In this document: piece after piece, positions 21,381 to 28,977 of the stretch
How positions within the stretch are numbered: the first letter of the stretch is position 1
Layout of the letters: every line of letters begins with the position of its first letter
NCBI RefSeq assembly: GCF_000186865.1
Contig: NW_008705582.1
Location: 211,291-240,267, forward strand
From: Aureococcus anophagefferens
Lineage: Eukaryota > Sar > Pelagophyceae > Pelagomonadales > Pelagomonadaceae
Reading direction: 5' to 3'
Length of the DNA: 28,977 bases
Made by a program: the position numbers and the translations under genes
The notes under the pieces: generated by a model
What the model was told of the DNA's origin: nothing
The model's database searches: none
What the model saw: only the letters and a program-made list of their open reading frames with translations

Positions 21381-23591
21381 ATGCGCCGTACGAACCCTGC
21401 TGGGAACGACGCGACACACCCAGCTGCGCCTGGGGGTTCCTTCGAAGTGCACGAGTCATCAAATGCGAGCGGATCACAAGATGCGAAGTCACCAGCAGTG
21501 TGTCGCACACCGAAAGTGTTGAGCACGCAATTATGGCAAAGTGTATCTTCCATAGCGTCTGTGGACAGTGCGGAGTCGCTTCTAAGACGAAGTGTGACAT
21601 TCTCGGAGCGGCATGGTACTGTATCTGAGTGGGAAAAGCGGGTTGCAACTGCGCCGGACATCGTGGCTTCGTCACCAAGACTTATTTCCTGTTCTATGCC
21701 ACTAGTCGACGAGTGTCCACCTGAAATTCCAAGCGATGGTGAGTACAGCGAAGACTTCGATGGGGATGATGGACTTGCGGATGGCCCGCTTGCTAGTAGC
21801 GTTTCTTATGGTGAAGACTTTGAGGACAGAACAGCCGCGAGCAGTACAACCAGAAACGCTACGTCGAGGACATCGCGCATAGCACAACAAAGTGCTTCAG
21901 ATATCGTTGACTCTAATTGCGATGCCTCCGGCACCGCGTACAGCGAAGATTTTGAAAATTCACTTTCAAAAAGTGGTTGGAATCATGATAGCGTTCCAAG
22001 ACTTCCACTGTCAGATGTTGCCACACTCCTCAGGCATCTGACGTCAGAAAAATGTCTTCCCACCCAAATTTCTGAGATCAGGCACAAGCTCAAGGGCGTT
22101 TCTCGTGCTTTGAATCAGCCAGGCAACTGCTTTTCTGACACAGTCAAAGAAGCCATGCAAATTAGTCTCGGGGTCGAAGACCAGCTAGAACAGCTTGAGG
22201 TAGACCTCGTTGCTGGGCAGAGACAGCGGGGGCTGGAAGTGTGCGCGGTCCAGGAGGAAAAGCAAGCAGCAAGCGCGCGTGCGAAATGCGTTTGATTTTA
22301 GTTCTGTTTCATTGAGACATGAGTTTGTTCGAGTTATGCAAACCTAAGCCTCATCAAATTAGGTGCGGATGCTCGGCGCGTGGAACACGAACGAAAGCTG
22401 CTGGAGTCACAGCAGCGTGCAGATGCTGTCGCTCACGATTTGATCCATACGAAGGAAAAGCTTGCCGACGTAGAAACTCAGTTGATGAATAGTAAGACCT
22501 TGCTCAAGGTGGCCGATGCCGCGTGTTCGGACCGCGAGAAAGAAGCCGTGCTGAGCGGCAGAGAAATAATTAAGCTCAAGGCAAGGCTGTCGAAGATGGC
22601 AGCTGAGTCTGGGACGGCAACCAAAGGCTTAATGGCCAAACTCAAAGCCACTGACGAGGCCCGTAAGACGGACGTGATGCGTCGGAATATCGAGGTTGCT
22701 GTACTGCGAGGCGCAATTGAGGCTGTGGAAAAGTGCCACTCAAAGGAGATCCTTAACACTCCCGACTTTGGGAAGCAAAGGCTGGCGTTTGAGGAGGACA
22801 GGCTGCACGAGATGCGCCGCATGGTCGAGGAAGAGAGGCTTGACATCCAACGGTATAGATCCGCGTTGCAAGACAACCACTACGCCCGAGAAAAAAAGTT
22901 TGAAGAGGAGCGTCTCCGTGTCCTGCACCAGAGCAATCAGGAGCTCATCGCGGGGCGAGCGAACGTCGACGTCTACCGAACTATGAATGATGAGGCAAAT
23001 CGACGGGAAAAGGAGCGGCTAATCTGCTTGCAGTCAGTGCTTGATTCGGAGAGGACCTCAATTGCGAGAGACAGATCTGTATTGGACGCGGAGCGATCAC
23101 AGCTGGAAGTAGAGCGCACAGAGTTTCGATCTATGTGCGCCACACTCGAACCGCGATTTAGAGATGCTGATGCTATCGAGAGTCGTGCCACCTTGCGTGA
23201 AAAGGCAGCTACGAAAGCAGAGGATGACGTGCGAGCAGCTGCCGCTGAAATGAGGCTCACCAAAGTTGACTTGGACAAGCGAGAAGCAGCTGTGAGCGAA
23301 GCAAGCTTGGCCGCTATCAAAGCCACCCAGCGCGCAGAGCAAGTGATAAAGTTCGCATGTTCTCAACTTGTCCAAAGCAAACAAAACGCCATTGTAGTCG
23401 AGCACTCAAAGTTCGTTATATCCCGACAGCGGGTTGCGCTTGCCAGGCAAATTGTTGATGCGCGGAGGGCGGTCAGCTATATTAAGCATTCCCGAGGCAG
23501 TCCTGGACTTAATTGTGCGCATAGCAACCTTGGGTTTCGGGCCCATGCCCATGCAAATTCCAAAGGAGGATCAGAGGAGCTGGCTGGTTAG
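21381..23591 (+). CDS. Acidic/coiled-coil protein with YSEDF motifs (708 aa, 2 exons)
   Basis: Exons are 21381-22278 and 22363-23591; the 84-nt GT-AG intron in phase 1 joins AASAR to ADARRVEHERK. The N-terminal third is Ser-rich and disordered and carries three related acidic motifs: YSEDFDGDD at residue 122, YGEDFEDR at 143 and YSEDFEN at 187. From about residue 300 to 640 the protein is an almost continuous coiled coil rich in Glu, Arg and Ala (for example EEDRLHEMRRMVEEERLDI and LDAERSQLEVERTEF). YSEDFE-type motifs occur in several centrosomal and ciliary scaffold proteins, and the long C-terminal coiled coil also recalls FBF1 of transition fibres; both are weak resemblances. The last ~45 residues (after AVSYIKHS) look unlike the rest and may be read-through past a missed splice site. 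No membrane segment is present. Confidence 0.8.
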
Positions 23592-24027
23592 CCATGCCCC
23601 CCCCGGCCACCTGCTTGCTGAATGCGCCCATCGGGGAAAATTAGCCAGCACTACACAAGCGAAACGTGCCCTTCGTATCCTAAACTTTCATCGAGCTGAA
23701 AAAACGCGAAAAAGGACCAGTGCAGTTGCCAAACATGGGAGGAAATGCACCCCGCCGAGGGCCGAGTAGCCCGTCGTGATCGCGCCCAGAGCGCAACTAG
23801 AGCGGGGCCGTGCGGGCCCCTCGGCGTTCTAAAGTCCGGCGCACAACGGCGATGGTTGCGTGCGATGGCTGCGCGCTGTGGTGCGGAGAGCCCTGGCGGA
23901 GATGTCTCGGGGCCCGAGGCCGTCGGAACGGTGCGCTTTTTGGGGTCTGGCGCCAGCAGCGGCCCCGACTTCGCCGCCTATAAGACTGAAAGTTTAAAGA
24001 ATCCAAGTCGCCCCGTGTGTTACTAGG
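23592..24027. other. Intergenic stretch, GC-rich part, no supported gene
   Basis: A second frame overlapping the end of the coiled-coil gene (23434-23769) contains a basic segment (KRALRILNFHRAEKTRKR) that could be an extra 3' exon, but no splice pair is convincing. The region 23770-23990 is GC-rich and resembles the DNA before the other LTR-like copy only in composition. Confidence 0.4.
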
Positions 24028-24165
24028 GAGATAGAGAGATTTCTACATTCATCTTCAGTGAACTGCATCTTGATGTTGCAGTGCACCTTACCCCACTGCG
24101 CTCCTACTGCGTATCCTGCTAGTTTCCCTTCCCTTCCTTAATTCATTCTAATCCAGTTTCAAGTC
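24028..24165 (+). repeat. LTR-like dispersed repeat, copy 2
   Basis: Second copy of 1188-1333, same orientation, lacking the 7-nt duplication. It is followed after a gap by a gag-like ORF rather than a reverse transcriptase, so the two copies head different retroelement fragments. Confidence 0.75.
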
Positions 24166-24277
24166 CCATAGACAGCGAACTGAAGGAGTGACTGCCAAGC
24201 AGGCACAGAGAGCATAGCTTTTCTGTGTCTGTGGTGTTTGTCTGGTTAGCGTCACAGCGACGTAAGGTGGCTGTGTT

Positions 24278-24595
24278 TTGCACTGGGTAACCGCATTAGA
24301 ACGAATAGTAAATATCCTGCAAGATAAGATGGGACCTGAATTTGAAAGAGAGAAACACATTGGAATGTTGCACGTTAGGGCAATCCGCCTTCACAAGAGA
24401 CAACTCACAGCTCAAAATGTTACTGCATTAATGACCAAAGCCAGCAAAGAATATGGTCAGTTCCTAAGTCGCATGTTAGAAGCTCAAAAGGTGCTGCGAA
24501 ATTACAGCTCTTATATGAGCACTGTCAATACATTGGCCGCTAAATACGAAAGGCCAAGTGGACGGAAATCGTCGTCGAAGTCTCTCGGACAATAG
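24278..24595 (+). CDS. Short ORF, possible retroelement gag fragment
   Basis: A frame opening with ATG at 24278 (105 codons plus stop) gives a helical, basic protein (RIVNILQDKMGPEFEREKH; NVTALMTKASKEYGQFLSRM) that ends KYERPSGRKSSSKSLGQ. The bases for ATYERPSGRK-like end (24544-24568) are the same 25-bp word that closes both copies of block B near 6.45 and 7.48 kb. With the LTR-like repeat 110 bp upstream, a truncated gag is the best guess, but there is no zinc knuckle and no recognised capsid domain. A small host gene remains possible. Confidence 0.4.
   Translation: MHWVTALERIVNILQDKMGPEFEREKHIGMLHVRAIRLHKRQLTAQNVTALMTKASKEYGQFLSRMLEAQKVLRNYSSYMSTVNTLAAKYERPSGRKSSSKSLGQ
24544..24568 (+). 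repeat. 25-bp word shared with blocks B
   Basis: The 25 bases ATACGAAAGG…GACGGAAA are identical at 6451-6475, 7478-7502 and here. In this third place the flanks on both sides are unrelated to blocks B. Confidence 0.9.
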
Positions 24596-25019
24596 TGTCA
24601 ATACATGTACACCGTACTTAAGTAAGATCGCCCTCGCGCCAGAGAGCTTGGTGCTAAAAATGTGGCTTTTTCGCAGCCCGGCGCCGTCGATGTTCGCTGC
24701 GACATGACCAATCATGACGTCCCAGAGTCGCGATTCAGAACTAGCAGCAGCGGCTACAATCGTTGGGCGCACGTCCATCAAGTTAATTCTAGGGACGTTG
24801 CGGGGAGTGCTTGCCTTTAATCCAATGAGCGCTGAAAGTCAGGGAAGCTACGACGTCTTCGACCTTGGTGAATCGCTGCCACAACATCGTACGCCTCGGT
24901 GTTCAATCTTTGTCAACGAGATATGTAACGTTACGAATAGGCATAGAGATGATAATTTGTCGTGATCTACTTCCCATGAGCGGGCTTGATCGTCAAAAAG
25001 GTGCGAACGGCAGCATCGA
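24596..25019. other. Unassigned stretch, weak coding signal
   Basis: A frame at 24714-24965 starts MTSQSRDSELAAAATIVG and continues to SYDVFDLG, after which a plausible GT donor (CTTG|GTGAAT, near 24868) appears. It could be a 5' exon of the ORF that follows at 25020, but no acceptor gives a clearly continuous protein. Nothing else was recognised. Confidence 0.35.
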
Positions 25020-25355
25020 ATGGATCAAGAATCATTTGAGCGGTCAACCTTGGCGTCTAGACCGGAAGAAGTGCGTGAGCTGCTTCACTTAGGCAGTTCA
25101 CGGCCCTGCTCACGCCGGGATTACGTTCGCATGTTGATGCAACGTGGGACAAGCCTTTTGACTTTAAATCGTAAAAGCAAAGATATGGCAGCACTAGTAA
25201 AATATGCTCGTGAACTCACGGACAACAAAAATGGAAGAGATGAGATTTTGATCGAGTGTGTCAGTCTCAATACGTCTTTTTTTGCTGAACTAAACCTCGA
25301 TATTGCCTTTCCTCGCTCCCCTCCAGCGCTGGAATACATGAGTGCTCCCGACTGA
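25020..25355 (+). CDS. Hypothetical protein, 111 aa, possibly a terminal exon
   Basis: The frame begins ATG at 25020 after an in-frame stop and encodes a soluble, charged, helical protein (SRPEEVRELLHLGSSRP; DYVRMLMQRGTSLLTLNRKS; KYARELTDNKNGRDEILIEC) ending EYMSAPD. Composition and the absence of low complexity suggest real coding sequence. I do not recognise a domain. It may be the last exon of a gene starting near 24714. Confidence 0.45.
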   Translation: MDQESFERSTLASRPEEVRELLHLGSSRPCSRRDYVRMLMQRGTSLLTLNRKSKDMAALVKYARELTDNKNGRDEILIECVSLNTSFFAELNLDIAFPRSPPALEYMSAPD

Positions 25356-26440
25356 CGTCATATCTACTTAGGTATAAGAACAGCTAAAACATCTTTTTGC
25401 CCGTCTGTGCACTCACTCAAATGTCAACGATCCCTAAACTCGATACCTCAAGCTGTGTGTGCCTGTTTTGCTGATGCGAAAATACAGCCTTCATTAATAC
25501 AAACTAAATTTCAGACATCAACTCCGTCATTCTTTGATGTTAGATCAAAAAAAACCTTGGTTTGCATTGCCCGTGGAGATGATGCAGGGATCTTACCCAT
25601 TCACTGCATTGATCTTTCTACATTCAGGCTTGGAAAGCAATATAGATGTATGACCAGCCGGCATTTTTCTCGCCCAATAATCATCGTCCAGAACCTGCGC
25701 TTTTTTAGTTGGATTTCCAAAGCCTTAGATCGGACTATCAGGTCACATCCGGCTATCTGACATCCCTCTCAAAAGACTCTCCAAGGACGCGAATCTCTTT
25801 GAAACCTGATGTCCCTATACGCTGTGATATCTGCAATATAAATGTCCGTTTAGCGTCTGATGTATGTTACATTGTATCTTAATCACATACAAATGTCAGG
25901 CATCTAAGATGTACAAGCTGCACGGAGGGGATTCGGTACAATACCCCACACCTTCCTGTGAACAGTGCCTACATATGCTCTATTATGGCATCAACGGCCA
26001 GCTTCTGCCACGTCAGAACCCTCGGTGATGCACTTCGTAGAATGTAGATGGATGCCAAGTGCCAAAGGGCCTATCCAAGGAAAGAGCTTAGCTTGACCTG
26101 TTCGCGGATTCAGGTATTGCCGCAGCGAGGTTTTTAGAGTATTCCAGCCTTCGTCGACGTCAGGTATTAACTGCTGGATTCATGTCAGGCTACGCTCAAA
26201 GTCACGATCGCCCCGGCGAGGTTCTTGGGATTTTTAGAGTCTTATGATGCGCCTGTCGGCGTCGTGGCTGAAGTGGATTTGGCTGGCTCTTTGCATGCAA
26301 CCGAATGAACAGGGGCCTGTGTGGTTATCGGTTGCAAAGATGTTGCCAAAAGCATTTACCAGGTGACGTATGTACCTATACATCGCATTTGAACGTGAAG
26401 CAGTCCAATGGCCAGCGAGATGGCCAGTCCGCTGACAGGA
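25356..26440. other. Intergenic stretch, AT-richer, no firm gene
   Basis: A frame at 25407-25760 includes TPSFFDVRSKKTLVCIARGDDAG, which looks partly protein-like but starts and ends poorly. Around 26112-26240 a CAGGTATT word and a GCGAGGTTTTTAGAGT-like word each occur twice, an old small duplication. No RNA gene was seen. Confidence 0.4.
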
Positions 26441-26640
26441 TCTTCTTTTCAAGGGGCGGAGTCTGGACAAAAATGTTCTTGGGAAGCAGGATCCTGGCAA
26501 GCAGGGTCTTGGCAAGAAGAAGAAGGGTCTTGGCAAGAAGGCTCAAGGGGGCAGCTTGCTGGAGGCGTTGTGGAAGATCGCAACAAAGGACGGCGCGAAG
26601 ATTGAGACAACGGCAAGGGGCTGTGTCTCAGCTTCCTTCG
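26441..26640 (+). repeat. Short imperfect tandem repeats (Lys/Gly-rich in one frame)
   Basis: Words of the type GGGTCTTGGCAAGAAG and GGATCCTGGCAAGCAG recur four times at 12-27 nt steps. One plus-strand frame reads GKQDPGKQGLGKKKKGLGKK followed by SLLEALWKIATKDGAKIET before drifting; another gives GSWQ repeats. It could be the basic N-terminal part of the broken gene that follows, but the frames do not join directly. Confidence 0.5.
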
Positions 26641-26795
26641 TGCAACCATGGCGACGGTTTCTATTTCCCGCACAACGCAAGGTTCTTGGCTCAGCCACGG
26701 GGTGACATGGGAGGCCGTTCAAAGAACGGCGGAAAAGGAGAGTTCCGACAAGGACAGCAGGTCGGCCGCGGAGAGTCGCTCGGAGAATAGTCGGC

Positions 26796-27690
26796 CACAT
26801 CGTCAGTATCGTGTCGTTCAGCGACCTCGACGCCGCCGCGAAGCGCGCTGTGCCGTCGGCGCAGAAGCGCGCCGACATCGACGACGACTTCGTCTTCGTC
26901 GAGCTCTACGCGACGGGGAAGTCGCAGCCCGGCCCGGCGCGCTTGGAGCTCACGCGCAGGCAAGTGGTCGTCCCGGTCTGCGCGCTGGAGGCCATCGTGC
27001 TCGTGGTCCACGCGGACCACGACGTGTCGCTGCCCCTCGAGGGCGTCGTCGACGCGTTCCGGCTGCCCCTCGAGGGCTCGCTCACGCACCTGGCCTTGGG
27101 CCTGCGCGTCCAACTGCGCGCATCCTCTGGGAGACGGGCGGCGGCGACAAGAAGAATGGCTTCGGTTACAGCGCGGCGACGATCGGCATGACGAACCTGG
27201 ATTTCGCGACGGTCGCACCTGTTTGACGCGACGGACGCGCCGTCGACAGCGCGCCGGTCCACCACGGACAAGACAAGGGACAAGGACAAGGAGGCGGAAG
27301 CGCCGGAGCCGACGAAGGAGTCGCGGGGCGAGCGGAAGTGGCTGCGACCGGAGGGTAACGACACCGCGCCGCGGGAGTCGAAGCCGCCCTCGGCGGCCGT
27401 CATGTCCTGGGTCGGCAAGTACTTCACCCGAACATCGACATCGTCGAGGACCTGCCACTGCTGTACGGGGTCTTCATGGAGCGCGTGGACCCGCTGCCGA
27501 GGAAGTGAGCTTCTGGAACTGGGCCGGAATCCCCATGTTTCGGGCGAGCTTCGCGGGCAAGCTCCGGAAGCGCCTGTCGAAGCACGCCCGCACGCCGCGC
27601 ACGTCGGGGCTCCGGCTCCGCTACGTCTCCAGCGCGTGCGGCCACGGGAGCCTCACCGTCGGCGTCTACCGGCCGGGCGCTCCCGTTAGG
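26796..27690 (+). pseudogene. Second GC-rich gene remnant with several frameshifts
   Basis: A plausible protein can be followed only by changing frame about four times: first IVSFSDLDAAAKRAV, DDDFVFVELYATGKSQPGP and ARLELTRRQVVVPVCALEA (to about 27120); then ETGGGDKKNGFGYSAATIG (to about 27220); then an acidic linker (DKDKEAEAPEPTKESRGE) up to VMSWVGKYF near 27425; then NIDIVEDLPLLYGVFMERVD (to about 27505); finally SFWNWAGIPMFRASFAGKLR and RYVSSACGHGSLTVGVYRPG up to about 27685. GC content falls sharply at the end. The family is unknown to me. It may be a decayed gene or an intact gene damaged by base-calling indels. Confidence 0.45.
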
Positions 27691-28459
27691 GATTGTCTAT
27701 CTGTCCCTTATCTATTGCACATTGCGCCTCAACATTTACCTTACCAAGCTAGGTGCGTCGAGGCCGCTTCACCTTTCTAGAAAGGTAAAGTTCCACTCAC
27801 GCCAGGTGGCACACTCATTTCGGCCATCCCCCCGAGCTCCAGGCCCAACCAGGCCAGAACAGTACGAACAAACGTGGGAAGGGTAAATTGGCAAATGACC
27901 CTGCGCTCACAGCAGCATATACTGCGGATCAGTTGACGTGTGTATGAAGGTGAAGCGGTATCTGCAGAATGCACGCAATAATGATGATAACGATGACGAT
28001 AGTGATGACGATTAAGGTTATGTGAATTGGATAATGCATTGACTGTCATGCTCTTATTGAGTATGGTGATGGCGAAGGTTTTGCAATTACGGATTGCGCC
28101 CGATGGTATTTAAATAATTGGTTCGTGAAGCTCTGCTATACCGAGGACGGTATGAATCAAGTTTGGGGGCCATTGTGGCGGGATTTCCGCCTTCAATATC
28201 TACCTTTAGCTTAGTTTGAAGCTGGCATTGCAGTGCATGTATCCGCCCTATTCATCTCATTATATCCTTACCCTACGGATACGCGTCGCCGTATCTTTTC
28301 CCCTTTTCTTATCTCACATCTAGCGAAGGCTGCCTTGGTGTTATCCAGGCTGAGAGTCCGCGCTAGTGTCCCTAGGCTACCAGGGGAGATCAGAGGTACC
28401 ATTGCAACCTGGCTTGCTAATGGCATATCGGATGCGTTTTCAGTGGGCACATCAAATAA
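27691..28459. other. Intergenic stretch, no supported gene
   Basis: Composition shifts from GC-rich to AT-rich. A GATGAC/GATAAC-type low-complexity patch lies at about 27977-28013. A plus-strand frame at 28233-28559 begins ATG-less (GTG) and shows a piece (TSNKTGIDLTREKDLMIA) that may be the upstream part of the AT-rich ORF in another frame. Confidence 0.4.
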
Positions 28460-28714
28460 AACTGGAATCGATTTAACCAGAGAAAAAGATCTCATGATTG
28501 CAATAATCTTAAGCGAATTTTTGTTCGCGCTTCCAATTGTCCTATTGCATTTCTTATGAAGACATTTGGAATTGATGAAGATAAATTAGAAAAAATTAAA
28601 GCTTCGTGTCTTTTAGATGAAAAAAATTCAAAAAGAATGGAACATTTAACTGAGGCATCAAATTGTCTTTCGCAATTTATGTTCAATGAAATCGAATCCA
28701 GTTGTTTATTTTAA
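28460..28714 (+). CDS. AT-rich ORF, unknown, probably a gene 3' end or element ORF
   Basis: The frame is open between stops at 28457 and 28712 (84 codons); the first ATG is at 28556 and would give 52 residues. The translation is protein-like (NNLKRIFVRASNCPIAFLMK; FGIDEDKLEKIKASCLLDEK; SKRMEHLTEASNCLSQFMF). Base composition is far more AT-rich than any other gene here. I recognise no domain. The adjoining repeat array suggests it belongs to a mobile or foreign segment that continues past the right edge. Confidence 0.4.
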   Translation, partial: NWNRFNQRKRSHDCNNLKRIFVRASNCPIAFLMKTFGIDEDKLEKIKASCLLDEKNSKRMEHLTEASNCLSQFMFNEIESSCLF

Positions 28715-28724
28715 GGGAAATTGC

Positions 28725-28977
28725 TATGTTGGAACCAATAAGGGTGTATATATACTATGATGGAAACAAGTAGGGTATGAAATGCTATGATGGAACCAAT
28801 CGTTATTCATGAATATGCATGAAGTCTAAGTTCATGACATGGTACGGTTCCATCGCTCTCTCGATATTGGTTCCATCATACATATTAACTCATATTGTTT
28901 CCATCATACATATGAGGATATTGATTCCATCATGCATATCCGAGCGTGTTGGTTCCATCTCGCTTTATGCAATATTA
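28725..28977. repeat. Orientation-switching array of ~28-bp repeats
   Basis: A unit with core TGATGGAACCAAT occurs three times forward (core TGGAAxCAA at 28730, 28761, 28791) and then at least five times in reverse (GGTTCCA ending at 28852, 28875, 28903, 28929, 28957). Spacing is 23-31 nt. The switch in direction falls at about 28810-28845, where ATTCATGAATATGCATGAA is itself partly palindromic. The array may continue beyond the window. Confidence 0.9.

Noticed and set aside
26691..27458. 255-codon open frame on the minus strand
   Set aside because: It is an Arg/Pro-rich antisense shadow of the GC-rich remnant on the plus strand; the plus-strand pieces have much more protein-like composition.
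28725..28977. CRISPR-like array
   Set aside because: The unit reverses direction midway, spacing is irregular (23-31 nt), the spacers are partly similar, and the window is clearly eukaryotic.

Overview
This window is nuclear DNA from a flagellated protist or alga, with intron-bearing genes set among repeat debris. The clearest evidence is an almost complete IFT140 gene (core of the IFT-A ciliary transport complex) and a PSTAIRE-class cyclin-dependent kinase, both split by very short introns (about 40-85 nt). No operons, tRNA or rRNA genes were seen. The exact lineage cannot be named from sequence alone; a Ty1/copia fragment, short introns and several GC-AG introns are the only clues.

Layout. 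1-3.1 kb: simple repeats, an LTR-like repeat joined to a truncated copia reverse transcriptase, a CT microsatellite, a perfect palindrome and a frameshifted GC-rich gene remnant (minus). 3.1-5.7 kb: a two-exon gene for an 848-aa protein built from six EF-hand pairs (plus). 6.3-7.5 kb: a mosaic of duplicated blocks around an unknown ORF, including an exact 30-bp inversion. 7.56-9.09 kb: a three-exon PP2C phosphatase with an N-myristoylation-type start (plus). 9.4-12.0 kb: a diverged inverted-repeat pair of about 300 bp enclosing a five-exon ankyrin-repeat gene (minus). 13.05-18.46 kb: IFT140 (minus). 18.49-19.10 kb: a terminal-inverted-repeat element directly upstream of IFT140. 19.49-20.64 kb: CDK1/CDKA-type kinase in six exons (minus). 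21.38-23.59 kb: a two-exon acidic/coiled-coil protein with three YSEDF-like motifs (plus). 24.0-28.98 kb: a second copy of the LTR-like repeat, a gag-like ORF, two or three unassigned ORFs, a second frameshifted GC-rich remnant, an AT-rich ORF and an orientation-switching repeat array that runs off the end.

Function. IFT140 belongs to flagellar assembly; the coiled-coil protein may be ciliary or centrosomal but that is a guess. CDK1, PP2C and the EF-hand protein belong to cell-cycle and phosphorylation/calcium signalling. Eukaryotic neighbours need not cooperate, and I see no proof that these do. I did not find a convincing new multi-gene system. The strongest unusual signals are the recurrent GC-AG introns, the small exact inversion in a duplicated retroelement-like block, the inverted repeats around the ankyrin gene, and the repeat array at the right end.
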